Shown: positions 45,903 to 55,321 of the stretch, piece after piece
Layout of the letters: every line of letters starts with the position of its first letter
How positions within the stretch are numbered: position 1 is the first letter of the stretch
NCBI RefSeq assembly: GCF_012489685.1
Contig: NC_080044.1
Span: 83,562,732-83,626,731 of the forward strand
Origin: Lotus japonicus
Lineage: Eukaryota; Streptophyta; Magnoliopsida; Fabales; Fabaceae
DNA: 64,000 nucleotides
Direction: 5' to 3'
Position numbers and translations under genes: made by a program
Notes under the pieces: generated by a model
Databases searched by the model: none
What the model was told of the DNA's origin: nothing
The model's input: the letters and a program-made list of their open reading frames with translations, nothing else

Positions 45903-48752
45903 ATGGTGAGACAAACCAGAAGATCTACTGCAGATGCACCTCAGTTCCCTCACATGGTAGTTGGTTTGGCAACGGGTCAAAGGGGCTCTGAGAACCCGGC
46001 ACAAGAACAAGTTCAAGTTCAAGAGCAGATTGTTCCTATTGCAGAACGGGGCTGTGCCGTTCACTGCGTATTTGCTCCTGAGGAACTCCAAGTCCTAGCA
46101 GAATGGAGATTCGACCTCGATAACTTGGCTGCAAATGGGTTTGATCTTCGTCCTGAAGTCCAAGCTCAAGGTTGGGGAAACTACTTCAATCGACTTCGAG
46201 GACCGGTATATGAGAAATTGGTAAAGGAATTCTGGAAGCACGCAGACTGCGATGATACTCAAGTGGTCTCTCACATTCTTGGCAGGAAGATCATCATCAC
46301 TGAGAAGTCATTCGTGAATCTGCTAGGTGCAGAAACTGCTTATGGGTATCGGTTCCAACTGACGGAATCGAAGCTGAAACCCAGCACCAAGGACATAGTC
46401 AACCAGGCTCTGTACACCACCTTCAAACCGGGCAAGACGAGTTACAAGGTGATGGATCTTCATCCCAAACTCAGGATCTGGCACAAGATCCTGCTCAACT
46501 GCATAAACCAGAGACCGAAGGGCAGTTCCCCAGACTACATCAACTTCAACCAGAAGGCGATGTTGTTCTTCATCCAAAATCAGGAGAAGATCTGCCTTCC
46601 CTACTTCCTGTTCTCCTACTTGAAGGAATGCATCAGGAAGTCTCGCACCACCGCCTCCATCAAGTCTGCAATCAAATATATCCCTTTTGGGAGGCTGCTC
46701 TCAGACTTTCTCATTGAAAGCAACTTGGTGCAAGATTTGATCAATGCTGGTTGCACAGAGGATTTGAGCACAATTGTCAGTGATGTCTTCACTGCAAACT
46801 CCTTGAAGAAGATGGGCTTAATCCAGAAGAAGATTGCTCCTGCTCATGAAGACACATCTTCTGAGATCAGAGGAAGAAGAATGCCTCTGAATGACTACCC
46901 TCTGTGGACTCAAGCGGACAATCCTGACGCCATCAGATGCTATGTTGAAGACCTCAGGGCTCAAGGTTTCGAAATTGACCTTGATAATTTTGTCAGCAGA
47001 CTACCGCCAGCTCTAGAGTTTCCTTCTCCTCCCAAGAGGAAAGCTCAGAGGAAGATGGTTCTGGACGAATCTTCTGAGGAATCTGATGTCCCTCCGGTCA
47101 AGAAGACGAAGAGAAAGCCTGATGATGGTGATGATGATGATAGTGAGGATGGTCCTCCCCAGAAGAAGAAGAAGAAAGTCAGAATCGTGGTGAAGCCTAC
47201 TCGGGTGGAACCAGCTGCTGCAGTGGTCAGAAGGACTGAACCTCCTGCCAGAGTGACTCGATCATCAGCACATTCAAGTAAGCCTGCACTTGCTTCTGAT
47301 GATGATTTGAATTTATTTGATGCACTTCCTATTTCTGCCTTGCTTCAACACTCCTCAAATCCCCTCACTCCTATTCCTGAATCCCAGCCAGCCGCACAAA
47401 CCACCTCTCCACCACATTCCCCAAGATCCTCTTTCTTTCAACCTTCTCCTACTGAAGCACCACTCTGGAATTTGCTTCAGAACCCAACCTCTAGGTCAGA
47501 AGATCCAACCTCTCTCCTTACCATTCCATACGACCCATTATCTTCTGAACCAATCGTCCAAGACCAACCTGAGCCCAACCAAACAGAACCACAACCCAGA
47601 ACGTCTGATCACTCTGCTCCCAGAGCATCAGCACGTCCTGCTGCCAGAACCATGGATACAGACTCTTCAACAGCCTTCACACCTGTATCCTTCCCAATCA
47701 ATGTTATTGACTCTCCTCCCTCCAATACCTCTGAATCAATTAGAAAATTCATGGAGGTTAGAAAAGAAAAGGTATCTGCCTTGGAAGAGTATTACCTTAC
47801 CTGTCCAAGCCCTAGGAGATATCCTGGCCCTAGACCTGAACGTCTAGTTGACCCAGATGAACCTATCTTGGCCAATCCTATCCAAGAGGCAGACCCCTTA
47901 GTTCCACAAGCTCACCCTGTCCCTGACCAACAAGAGCCCATTCAACCAGACCCTGAACCCGAACAATCAGTGTCTAACCAATCCTCGGTTAGATCACCTC
48001 ACCCTCTGGTTGAAACTTCAGACCCTCACCTTGGAACCTCTGAACCCAATGCTCCCATGATTAACATTGGTTCTCCACAAGGTGCCTCTGAAGCTCATAG
48101 CAGCAATCACCCAGCCTCTCCTGCACCCAACCTCTCCATAATTCCCTATACTCACCTTCAACCCACATCTCTCTCTGAGTGCATCAATATCTTCTATCAT
48201 GAAGCCTCCTTGAGGCTCCGCAATGTGCACGGTCAGACTGATCTTAGTGAGAATGCTGAAAATGTGGCTGATGAGTGGAACAATCTGAGCACTTGGCTAG
48301 TGGCTCAAGTTCCGATTATGATGCAGCTCCTGCATGCAGAGGGCAGTCAGAGCATTGAGGCTGCAAAGCAAAGGTTTGCTAGAAGGGTGGCTCTTCACGA
48401 ACTAGAACAGAGAAATAAGCTTCTTGAAGCAATTGAAGAAGCCAAGAGAAAGAAAGAACAGGCAGAAGAAGCTGCACGTCAAGCAGCAGCTCAAGCTGAA
48501 CAAGCCAGACTTGAGGCAGAGCGTCTTGAAGCTGAGGCTGAGGCAGAGCGACTTGCACCAGTTGTATTTACTCCTGCTGCTTCTGCTTCCATTCCAGATC
48601 CTCAAGCTGCTCAGAATGTTCCTTCCAGCTCTACTCAGACAAGCTCATCCAGACTCGACATCATGGAACAACGTCTTGACACTCATGAATCCATGCTGAT
48701 TGAGATGAAGCAAATGATGATGGAACTTCTGCGACGCACTGACAAACCTTAG
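45903..48752 (+). CDS. envelope-like protein of the Sirevirus-like element
   Basis: A 949-residue ORF after pol, at the position of the env-like gene of Sireviruses. The ATG at 45903 (MVRQTRRSTADAPQF) is the first in this frame; the frame stays open upstream without an ATG. The N-terminal globular part (about residues 60-330, with FWKHADCDDTQVVSHILGRK) resembles the putative plant transposon protein domain found in env-like ORFs. The middle is Lys/Glu/Asp- then Pro/Ser-rich, including a basic KKTKRKPDDG segment. A strong coiled coil lies near residues 860-915 (HELEQRNKLLEAIEEAKRKK...), followed by a short C-terminal amphipathic region. No convincing signal peptide or membrane anchor is visible, so envelope function is doubtful and the name only reflects position and family usage. 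It is separated from pol by about 440 nt, implying separate expression. Confidence 0.8.
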   Translation: MVRQTRRSTADAPQFPHMVVGLATGQRGSENPAQEQVQVQEQIVPIAERGCAVHCVFAPEELQVLAEWRFDLDNLAANGFDLRPEVQAQGWGNYFNRLRGPVYEKLVKEFWKHADCDDTQVVSHILGRKIIITEKSFVNLLGAETAYGYRFQLTESKLKPSTKDIVNQALYTTFKPGKTSYKVMDLHPKLRIWHKILLNCINQRPKGSSPDYINFNQKAMLFFIQNQEKICLPYFLFSYLKECIRKSRTTASIKSAIKYIPFGRLLSDFLIESNLVQDLINAGCTEDLSTIVSDVFTANSLKKMGLIQKKIAPAHEDTSSEIRGRRMPLNDYPLWTQADNPDAIRCYVEDLRAQGFEIDLDNFVSRLPPALEFPSPPKRKAQRKMVLDESSEESDVPPVKKTKRKPDDGDDDDSEDGPPQKKKKKVRIVVKPTRVEPAAAVVRRTEPPARVTRSSAHSSKPALASDDDLNLFDALPISALLQHSSNPLTPIPESQPAAQTTSPPHSPRSSFFQPSPTEAPLWNLLQNPTSRSEDPTSLLTIPYDPLSSEPIVQDQPEPNQTEPQPRTSDHSAPRASARPAARTMDTDSSTAFTPVSFPINVIDSPPSNTSESIRKFMEVRKEKVSALEEYYLTCPSPRRYPGPRPERLVDPDEPILANPIQEADPLVPQAHPVPDQQEPIQPDPEPEQSVSNQSSVRSPHPLVETSDPHLGTSEPNAPMINIGSPQGASEAHSSNHPASPAPNLSIIPYTHLQPTSLSECINIFYHEASLRLRNVHGQTDLSENAENVADEWNNLSTWLVAQVPIMMQLLHAEGSQSIEAAKQRFARRVALHELEQRNKLLEAIEEAKRKKEQAEEAARQAAAQAEQARLEAERLEAEAEAERLAPVVFTPAASASIPDPQAAQNVPSSSTQTSSSRLDIMEQRLDTHESMLIEMKQMMMELLRRTDKP

Positions 48753-48954
48753 TTTAGGATCTCTTTTTTTTCCTTCTTTTTATTTAACGTTATTTTATTC
48801 AAACTCTGTTTCTTTTTATTTACTTATTCTATTCTATTCGTTTGTGATTATATATGCATATCCTTATATATATTTGTGTCACATATGTTTGCAAAAATCT
48901 CGTTTTATTCATAATCTTTTTGTGTTTACATCATACATCAATTCTCTAAAAAGT

Positions 48955-49347
48955 CTAGAATGGAGGATCCCTCCTCATTCTTCTGCACTCCTGGCGCTGC
49001 TCTGACCTATCCTTCTCCAGACGCTCCAGTACATGCTGGATGTTGCTGAGCCTGATCTTTAGCTCATCCCTCTCCAGAATCTCTTCTGAAGTCTTGAGCT
49101 TCTCTTCCAAACACTCCTTCTCTTCCAGCAGCTTGAGTTCAAGCCGGCTGAGTTCTTGCACCTCCTCCACGAAGGCAAGAAATTCCTTCAGGTCTCTCTC
49201 CAACTCTGGACGCAGGTCCTCTTCCAGCAGTGTCCGTGTTAGCTCCGCGATGGTCGTTGTACCCTCTGGATGCCTAATGTTCAGGAACAAGTCCTCTTCA
49301 AAGGCCTTCTTCCTCAGCTCTTCTAGTGCTACGTTGTATGATGCCAT
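48955..49347 (-). CDS. antisense coiled-coil ORF of the Sirevirus-like element
   Basis: A 130-residue frame on the strand opposite gag-pol, between the envelope-like ORF and the 3' LTR. It starts MASYNVALEELRKKAF and is almost entirely Leu/Glu/Lys/Arg heptad text (LELKLLEEKECLEEKLK, IRLSNIQHVLERLEKD), predicting a long coiled coil, with a basic tail (QECRRMRRD). A TATA box (49396-49404, minus) lies about 50 nt before the ATG, with a CT/AG-rich leader between. No known domain is recognised. Extra antisense ORFs are known from some plant LTR elements; a regulatory or structural partner role is only a guess. The frame is intact in a young element, which supports function. Confidence 0.6.
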   Translation of the reverse strand: MASYNVALEELRKKAFEEDLFLNIRHPEGTTTIAELTRTLLEEDLRPELERDLKEFLAFVEEVQELSRLELKLLEEKECLEEKLKTSEEILERDELKIRLSNIQHVLERLEKDRSEQRQECRRMRRDPPF

Positions 49348-49349
49348 TT

Positions 49350-50133
49350 TTTCTGAAAATTATTCGAGGTGTGAAGCTTACCTTTCTCTCCAACGCTTTT
49401 TATAGGCTTCACTTTCTCTCTGAAAGTTAATGCTCTTACAGTTTCTCGAGGTTAAGTTCTTGGTAACTGACCCTTCTATTTACTCACTTGACCGGTGGTA
49501 AACGTTCATCCCTTGCATTAACTCTTCTATTTATTTTCGCCTAACTCTGATTCTTACATCGTTTTCATTTTCCTTTAAACTTAGACCTTCTCTAAGGGGG
49601 AGTACCTTGTACTTCAAGCTAAGTTTTTCACACCCCAAGCTTTTTGCTTATGACAAAAAGGGGGAGTAAACCCAGTTTTTGATGTGTAAGATGTGTTAGT
49701 GTGATTTATTTTTCTTTTGGAGAATTTAAGAGTTCCACCTTCATGACCATAGATGTGTCACTGGGCAAATACAAGGAATACATTTCACTTCTTCTGAAGT
49801 GATTCTAAGTTGACTCTGATACCCAAGACTCTGATACCTTGTCCGTGACTCTGATTACTTATGCGCTCTGATTATTCGTTTTTCATCTATGTCATAAGTG
49901 TTTCACTCTGAACTCTTATATTTTTTAGCTCAGAATCTAGACTTTACTAACGTTTTCATCAAGTATTAGATTCAGGGGGAGCTAAGCTCAGAATCAAGCA
50001 GTGACTTGAATTCAGAATGAGCAAGATAAACTATTCACATCAGGATAAGTCTTATTCTATATCTCTAAACTCTGAGTGAATTCAGTTTAATGTTTAAGAA
50101 TTGTTCATCAAAAATCTTAGTTTTGTCATCATC
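49350..50133 (+). other. non-coding 3' region of the Sirevirus-like element
   Basis: No sense-strand ORF. It contains repeated purine blocks (aaggggga gtacc near 49596 and gacaaaaagggggagtaaa near 49653) resembling polypurine tracts, and many CTCTGA words as in the LTR. Confidence 0.6.
49396..49404 (-). promoter_or_regulatory. TATA box for the antisense ORF
   Basis: On the minus strand CCTATAAAAAGCG, a strong TATA consensus, 49 nt upstream of the antisense ATG. This would place transcription start about 20-25 nt before the ATG. Confidence 0.55.
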
Positions 50134-50147
50134 AAAATGGGGGAGAT
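50134..50147 (+). other. polypurine tract
   Basis: aaaatgggggagat abuts the 3' LTR and would prime plus-strand synthesis. Confidence 0.85.
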
Positions 50148-51435
50148 TGTAAGATCAAGTTTTGATCTAGTAGTACAACTCTATGTTTTGATGACTACAA
50201 GTTAACCTTTTGATATGAACAATTGTGGTACTCTAACGTGTTTTTCTGAGTGTGCTATTTACAGGCTCTGACCTCAACTCAATCTCACACAAATCAGAAG
50301 CACTGTGTATAAAGGGTAACCCAAGCAACGCTTTCGCATTCACCATGTTCAGTATGAACAGTGGAAAAGCTTCAGAAGTTCTGAAGCTATACAAACTCTG
50401 ATGTGGACTCAGTCGCTAGAAGCTCTGAAGATCCAGAAGTTCTGATAACCAAGAAACACTGAAGGTTCAGATGTTCTGATGGTGTAGAAGACTCTGAAGA
50501 TCCAGAAGCTGAATAGTGGAAACTCTGAAGTCCAGAAGCAAGAAACTCTGAAGGCCATGTTCTTCCCTCTGAGTTCAGAATCAGAAGATACAATGGTCAG
50601 AGGATCTGTGCTTTCCCTCTGACTCTGATCAACCGGCTTCACAAGTTCCAATATGAAGTATTTCCCTGATCAGAAGTCTCCTAGGTTAAAAGGTCAAGTC
50701 GCTATCCAAGTACAAAAGCAAGTGTACCTTCCTGACGACCTACCTAACGTTCTCAGCCACAGCAGAAGCTGGATTTTCCAGAACTGCCCTCCAACGGTAG
50801 CATTTCCCATGCAACGCTCAACCCTAATCCTTGGAGTATATATATAGAGGCTGAAGATTGAAAGAAGCTGAAAAGAAACTAAGAAGAAAAGAAATACACA
50901 CGCGCAAGACATATTCAAAATATTCTAAGCTTTCTTTCATCTGAAATTCATTGAGTTTACAATTAGCTTTTTAGAAGCAAATCTCTTGTAAACAATTCTT
51001 TGATAAACAGTTTGTTTAGTTCCTTTAGGAGATCAAGGTTGATCGGATCCTAGAGAAGACTAAGAGAGTGAATCTTAGTGGTGATTCCTTTAGGAGATCA
51101 AGGTTGATCGGATCCTAGAGAAGACTAAGAGAGTGAATCTTAGTGTGAGCTAAGTCAGTGTAATTGTTAGTCACTTGTAGGTTTCAAGTGCAGTTGTAAC
51201 TCTTACCTGATTAGTGGATTGCCTTCATTCTAAGAAGGAAGAAATCACCTTAACGGGTGGACTGGAGTAGCTTGAGTGATTTATCAAGTGAACCAGGATA
51301 AAATCCTTGTGTGCTTTTCTATCTTTTATCTTTAGCACTTAAGTTCTCGAAAGATTTGTCAAAATCTTTAAGGTGGTAGTTTTGTACTGAAAACGTTATT
51401 CAAACCCCCCCTTTCTACCGTTTTTCATACCTTCA
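50148..51435 (+). repeat. 3' LTR of the Sirevirus-like element
   Basis: 1288 bp. It differs from the 5' LTR by a T/C change near 50194, a C/T near 51325 and one C in the homopolymer near 51410. It includes the same internal 65-bp duplication. Confidence 0.95.
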
Positions 51436-51440
51436 ATGAC

Positions 51441-52080
51441 AAAACATATACTCCTCTAGCTATACCCTCTTGGCATCTTCAGAATTACATAAAACATCGA
51501 AACCATGCTAAAAGGGTGATTTTCATCAATTAATGGTACAAACATTCACAAAAAAAATAATAATAATGCCAATTGTCCAACTCCTCATTACAAACTCTTG
51601 AAATCATCTTAGAATTGGTGAAAACTCTCCCCGTTTCTTACAACATATATAACTTCACTTCCCCAATTTATGTCTTAATGTCTATCTCATATTATGGCAT
51701 TTTGCATCTACAACTATCACAACCTCTTTAGATTTTTCTCCCTAAAATAGTTTAATTAGCTTTTTCCTTTGTAGAGACCAACTTGATGACGAAGCTGCCA
51801 CGTGAGATTAAAGTTCATATGAAATTGCAAAAAAAAAAAACTTAAGGTGTCTTTTTGAATAGGAATTGGCAGAATTCGACATAAAAGAACCTATATCAGC
51901 AAAAAAGTGCAAAGGGAGAGAGAATAAAGCAAGAATCAGCAAAGAAATAGAACAGACTTTAGCATACATGAGAGAACAAAATAAAATTACAAAGATCACT
52001 TAACTAATCATGAAACCATAAAAAATTATAAAAATCAAAATTAAATAAAGTTAAGAATATAAAACATCAAAGAAATTGTC
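51441..52080. other. unassigned sequence right of the Copia element
   Basis: No gene is recognised. AT-rich. Confidence 0.4.
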
Positions 52081-54639
52081 AAAGTCATGCAAAACAGTCC
52101 CAAAAAATAAAATCACTGATAAGATTAGCCATTGATGGAGGCCATGGCCAGCATCACCAACTGCTTCATCCCTGAAATGGCATCCCCAATTACACACCGT
52201 TGAATAAGAGCAAACACTATTCTTTAAAAATCCACAATATATAAATGCTCGTCTCCTCAACTCTTTGCCAAATCCCAGAGAAAATAGCTGCACTGCATTC
52301 TCAAGTCAACTTCACTTCAATTATGGGCTTCAGTAGTTTGGAGGAATATACCAACATCAAGTACCAATTTATTAGTTACCTATTGGAAAATGTCAAGAAC
52401 CAATGATAAGCAACATAAATTCCATGACAATAGTGAACTTCATCACTGACTTTTAGAGAAAAGGTTGGATTCAATACATGATTTAATCTTCATAGATATT
52501 AGAAGTCTGAGTTTTCTTTCTCTAATTATAATCACATCATATGTTTCCACATGGTATAACACATCCTTAATGGCATTTATGTCATCCTGCAAACATCATA
52601 TATAAATTATTCACTAACACTACAAAAAAAGGGCATTCTGCGACAACCGCCGCAGAACACTTATCGCGGCGGTTTGTCAACCGTCGCAGTTACAAGCGTC
52701 GCCAAGCGTTCTGCGGAGGTTTGAACCAACCGCTGGATTAGCCGCCGCTAAAGACATCTATCAATCCGCGGCGGTTTAAACCGCCGCAGTATTATCCATA
52801 TTGGTGGCGGTTTACAACCGCCGTCCGCCGCAAGTAGTGAATTTAATTAAAAAAATATTTTAAATTCTTTCGCCTCCAGTAAGTTCTTTTGATAACCTCT
52901 CAAGTAGAGAATTTAATCTTCCTTTCGTCCAAAAACAGAAAAATTATTCAACAAAGCGAAAAAGAGTGACAGTCTAAATCAATTAATTCCACTAAGCAAA
53001 CCAATTAATACAATAACATGTTCTATCTCAAAAGTCAAGAGATGAAGAAGGAAAAACAAACAAGGATCTGAGAAGGTTAAGTACCTTGAGGCTATAGCAA
53101 GCAGAAGAACTTCTCCACTTTCAAGTCAAAGCTCACTATTGCATACAACTTTCAAGTCAAGAACAACAAGAACAATTAATTCCACTGGAAAGTTAGGAAA
53201 ATGAAAGAAAAAAAATCAAAATGCAGAACAACTCAATTTGCTAAGTAATATTTATAATACAAACCTTACAATTTATACTAACAGCATCTTTCCTAAAGGC
53301 AATGATTACAAGAATATAATCAATAAACTATTCAAGAAGTCAAGAATGAATTAAAAGTGGCACTTACATTAGCTGAGAGCAATTCCAAGACTGTTTATCC
53401 ATACGGTTCAACAACGGACTTGCATTCTTGGCTTGCAACTCCATATGCTCCAATTGCTTGATTTATCATAGTAATTACAGTCTACAGGAGAAAAATCAGA
53501 AACAATCTGGTCAGAGGTTCAATCCCAAAACTATTCTTCATAGGTCATGAAACACCAAGGAATGAAAAATCTACAGCAGTCTAACTCTATAAGCATTTCT
53601 TCACGGTTTCATACTGTTGGACCCACCAAGTCGCCAACAAAGACGTTCTTGAGTCTACAGCTGCTGAACAGCCATTGGGCACAATATCCTGGATAACAAT
53701 ATTCAACTCAGTAATAAGGAATTAAAATCATGAAACATGCATGAAATTGCTATCAATATCTTGATGTCATAGGAGAAACAAAAAAGTAGTTTAGATGAGT
53801 TGTTTTCTACACCTACCAGTGGGTTTACCTAAGTACATGAACATTTCCCATGTCAAATTGTCTACAAAATAGAAATAGTAATTAAGTATTAACAAATTAC
53901 ACTGTAAGTAGTATAACAACTTTATGGTTATAACAAAGAAAAAGCAATATCTAACAGATTGAAGTGATACTTACAACATGTGAATGAACAATCTTCATCA
54001 TCCCACTCTCGAAATCTTGAGGCAGTAAAACCCAAACTAACCCCCTGACCATCCTGCCCTTGTTTTAAGTCCTGCAGGATGATGAAATAAGTCCTGCAAC
54101 ATTAACTAAATTAGATTCAGAACTAAAGCAACACCTCCATGAAGTCCAAGATAAAATCAAAACTAAATCAGATTCAGAACTCTCCTCCAGCGACCAAAAC
54201 ATCACTGCCACAGCGTTCACCAAAGCTTTCAAGGTATCCATTGGTAGTATATGATGCAAGAATCCTAGTGCAGCACTCCTATGAAGAGATGAATATCCAC
54301 CACATTAAAAGATAAAAATCTGCCTCTTCCCCTTAAATAAAGCTGAGGTGCAATGATCCCAAAATCCTCCACCACGCAGCAAGCCAAAAGAATTTTCTGC
54401 AGCTCCTACGAAAGTGATTGCAAAAAAGTGCAGCAGTAACAATTCAGTATTCCACACGTGAGCCAAACAATTCAGCAATCTTTCCCTTCCTTTATTTCGT
54501 AAAGTCTATCCCTACAGTAGATCCCATACAGCTTAGCTCCCATCTATTGTGTTGTAGGCCAATAGCAGAAAAATTACAAGGATTTTATGCAGCAAATCAG
54601 GTTTAATAACCAATCTGAATTAGATTCATGAAAGTTCCT

Positions 54640-55006
54640 CCCCAACGACTTCAACCAAAGCCAAACCTTGAATTAAATCAGCTCTAGGATATTGTCAATG
54701 TCTACCACCACCCCATTAAAAACAACTTTATTCCAATGAGACCATAACGCTCCAATTGCAGCAATCCATAACATAGTTGCTGCAATTTTTTTGTTTTTCC
54801 CATGCCCAAGAATGGAAACAAACTGAAGAAAAACTGATTTCGGCTCCTGTTGCAGAACAGAGCTAATCCCCAACCATCTACAGATGCGCATCCATACTTC
54901 CCACGCTATTTCGCAGGAGGAGAAAAGATGTAAGACAGTTTCTTCTTCCCTCTGACATAAGCCACAATTAGTTCCCTCTGACATAAGCAACATTAACACC
55001 ATTAGT
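54640..55006 (-). pseudogene. LINE reverse-transcriptase zinc-binding (zf-RVT) fragment
   Basis: The minus-strand translation has EGTNCGLCQREEETVLHLFS followed by CEIAWEVWMRICRWLG, the Cys/His zinc-binding segment found after the reverse transcriptase in plant LINEs and related genes, then an alanine/tryptophan-rich tail (MLWIAAIGALWSHWNKVVF). A short duplication of cttatgtcagaggga lies at its start. There is no RT core, so it is a captured remnant fused downstream of the E2F exons. Confidence 0.7.
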
Positions 55007-55321
55007 CTCCTCAGTGACAAAAAGCAACCTATGAAGGTGATGATTGATTAAAGAAAAACATATCAAATAAGGTCATAGACAAAAATGTAGCAAATGACCC
55101 AATGAGACAAAACAAATATTACTTCTCATTGTTTTCATCTTCACTAAGATCCCGTAGTCGTTCTTGCATCTCCCTACAATAATTTCAAAACTTAAACTCT
55201 ATATAGACAACAGACAAGCATTCGAATTATTTGATGAAGAAGAATCAGTTAAGGCATGGCATGCAAACCTTATTTGTTCATCTAACTGGCGCTCGTCTAT
55301 TGTTAAATTTTCAACTTCTGT
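55007..55321 (-). pseudogene. captured E2F-type transcription factor exons
   Basis: Three consecutive exons on the minus strand keep splice sites and phase. 55321-55269 gives TEVENLTIDERQLDEQIR. 55173-55123 gives EMQERLRDLSEDENNEK. 55029-55007 gives LLFVTEE. This is the dimerisation/coiled-coil and start of the marked-box part of plant E2F proteins (E2FA/E2FB type: DEQIR...ERLRDLSEDE...LFVTEED). The DNA-binding domain and the retinoblastoma-binding tail are absent, and the next codons run into LINE sequence. It is a transposon-borne gene fragment, not a functional E2F. Donors GTTTGC and GTAATA are present after exons one and two. Confidence 0.75.

Larger units (their letters stand above)
34376..51435 (+). 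mobile_element. Sirevirus-like (SIRE/Maximus) Ty1/Copia retrotransposon
   Basis: Complete element with 5-bp target duplication ATGAC at 34371-34375 and 51436-51440. LTRs are 34376-35664 and 50148-51435, starting TGTAAGATCAAG and ending ACCTTCA. Only about three differences are visible between them, so the insertion is very recent. Order: PBS (initiator Met tRNA), gag, pol (protease-integrase-RT-RNase H, the Copia order), envelope-like ORF, antisense ORF, polypurine tract. This arrangement fits the Sirevirus lineage of legumes. The span is inflated by an internal repeat around the N gap: 43,873-48.6 kb repeats 39,053-43,772 with offset 4820. The real element is probably about 12.2 kb. Confidence 0.95.
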
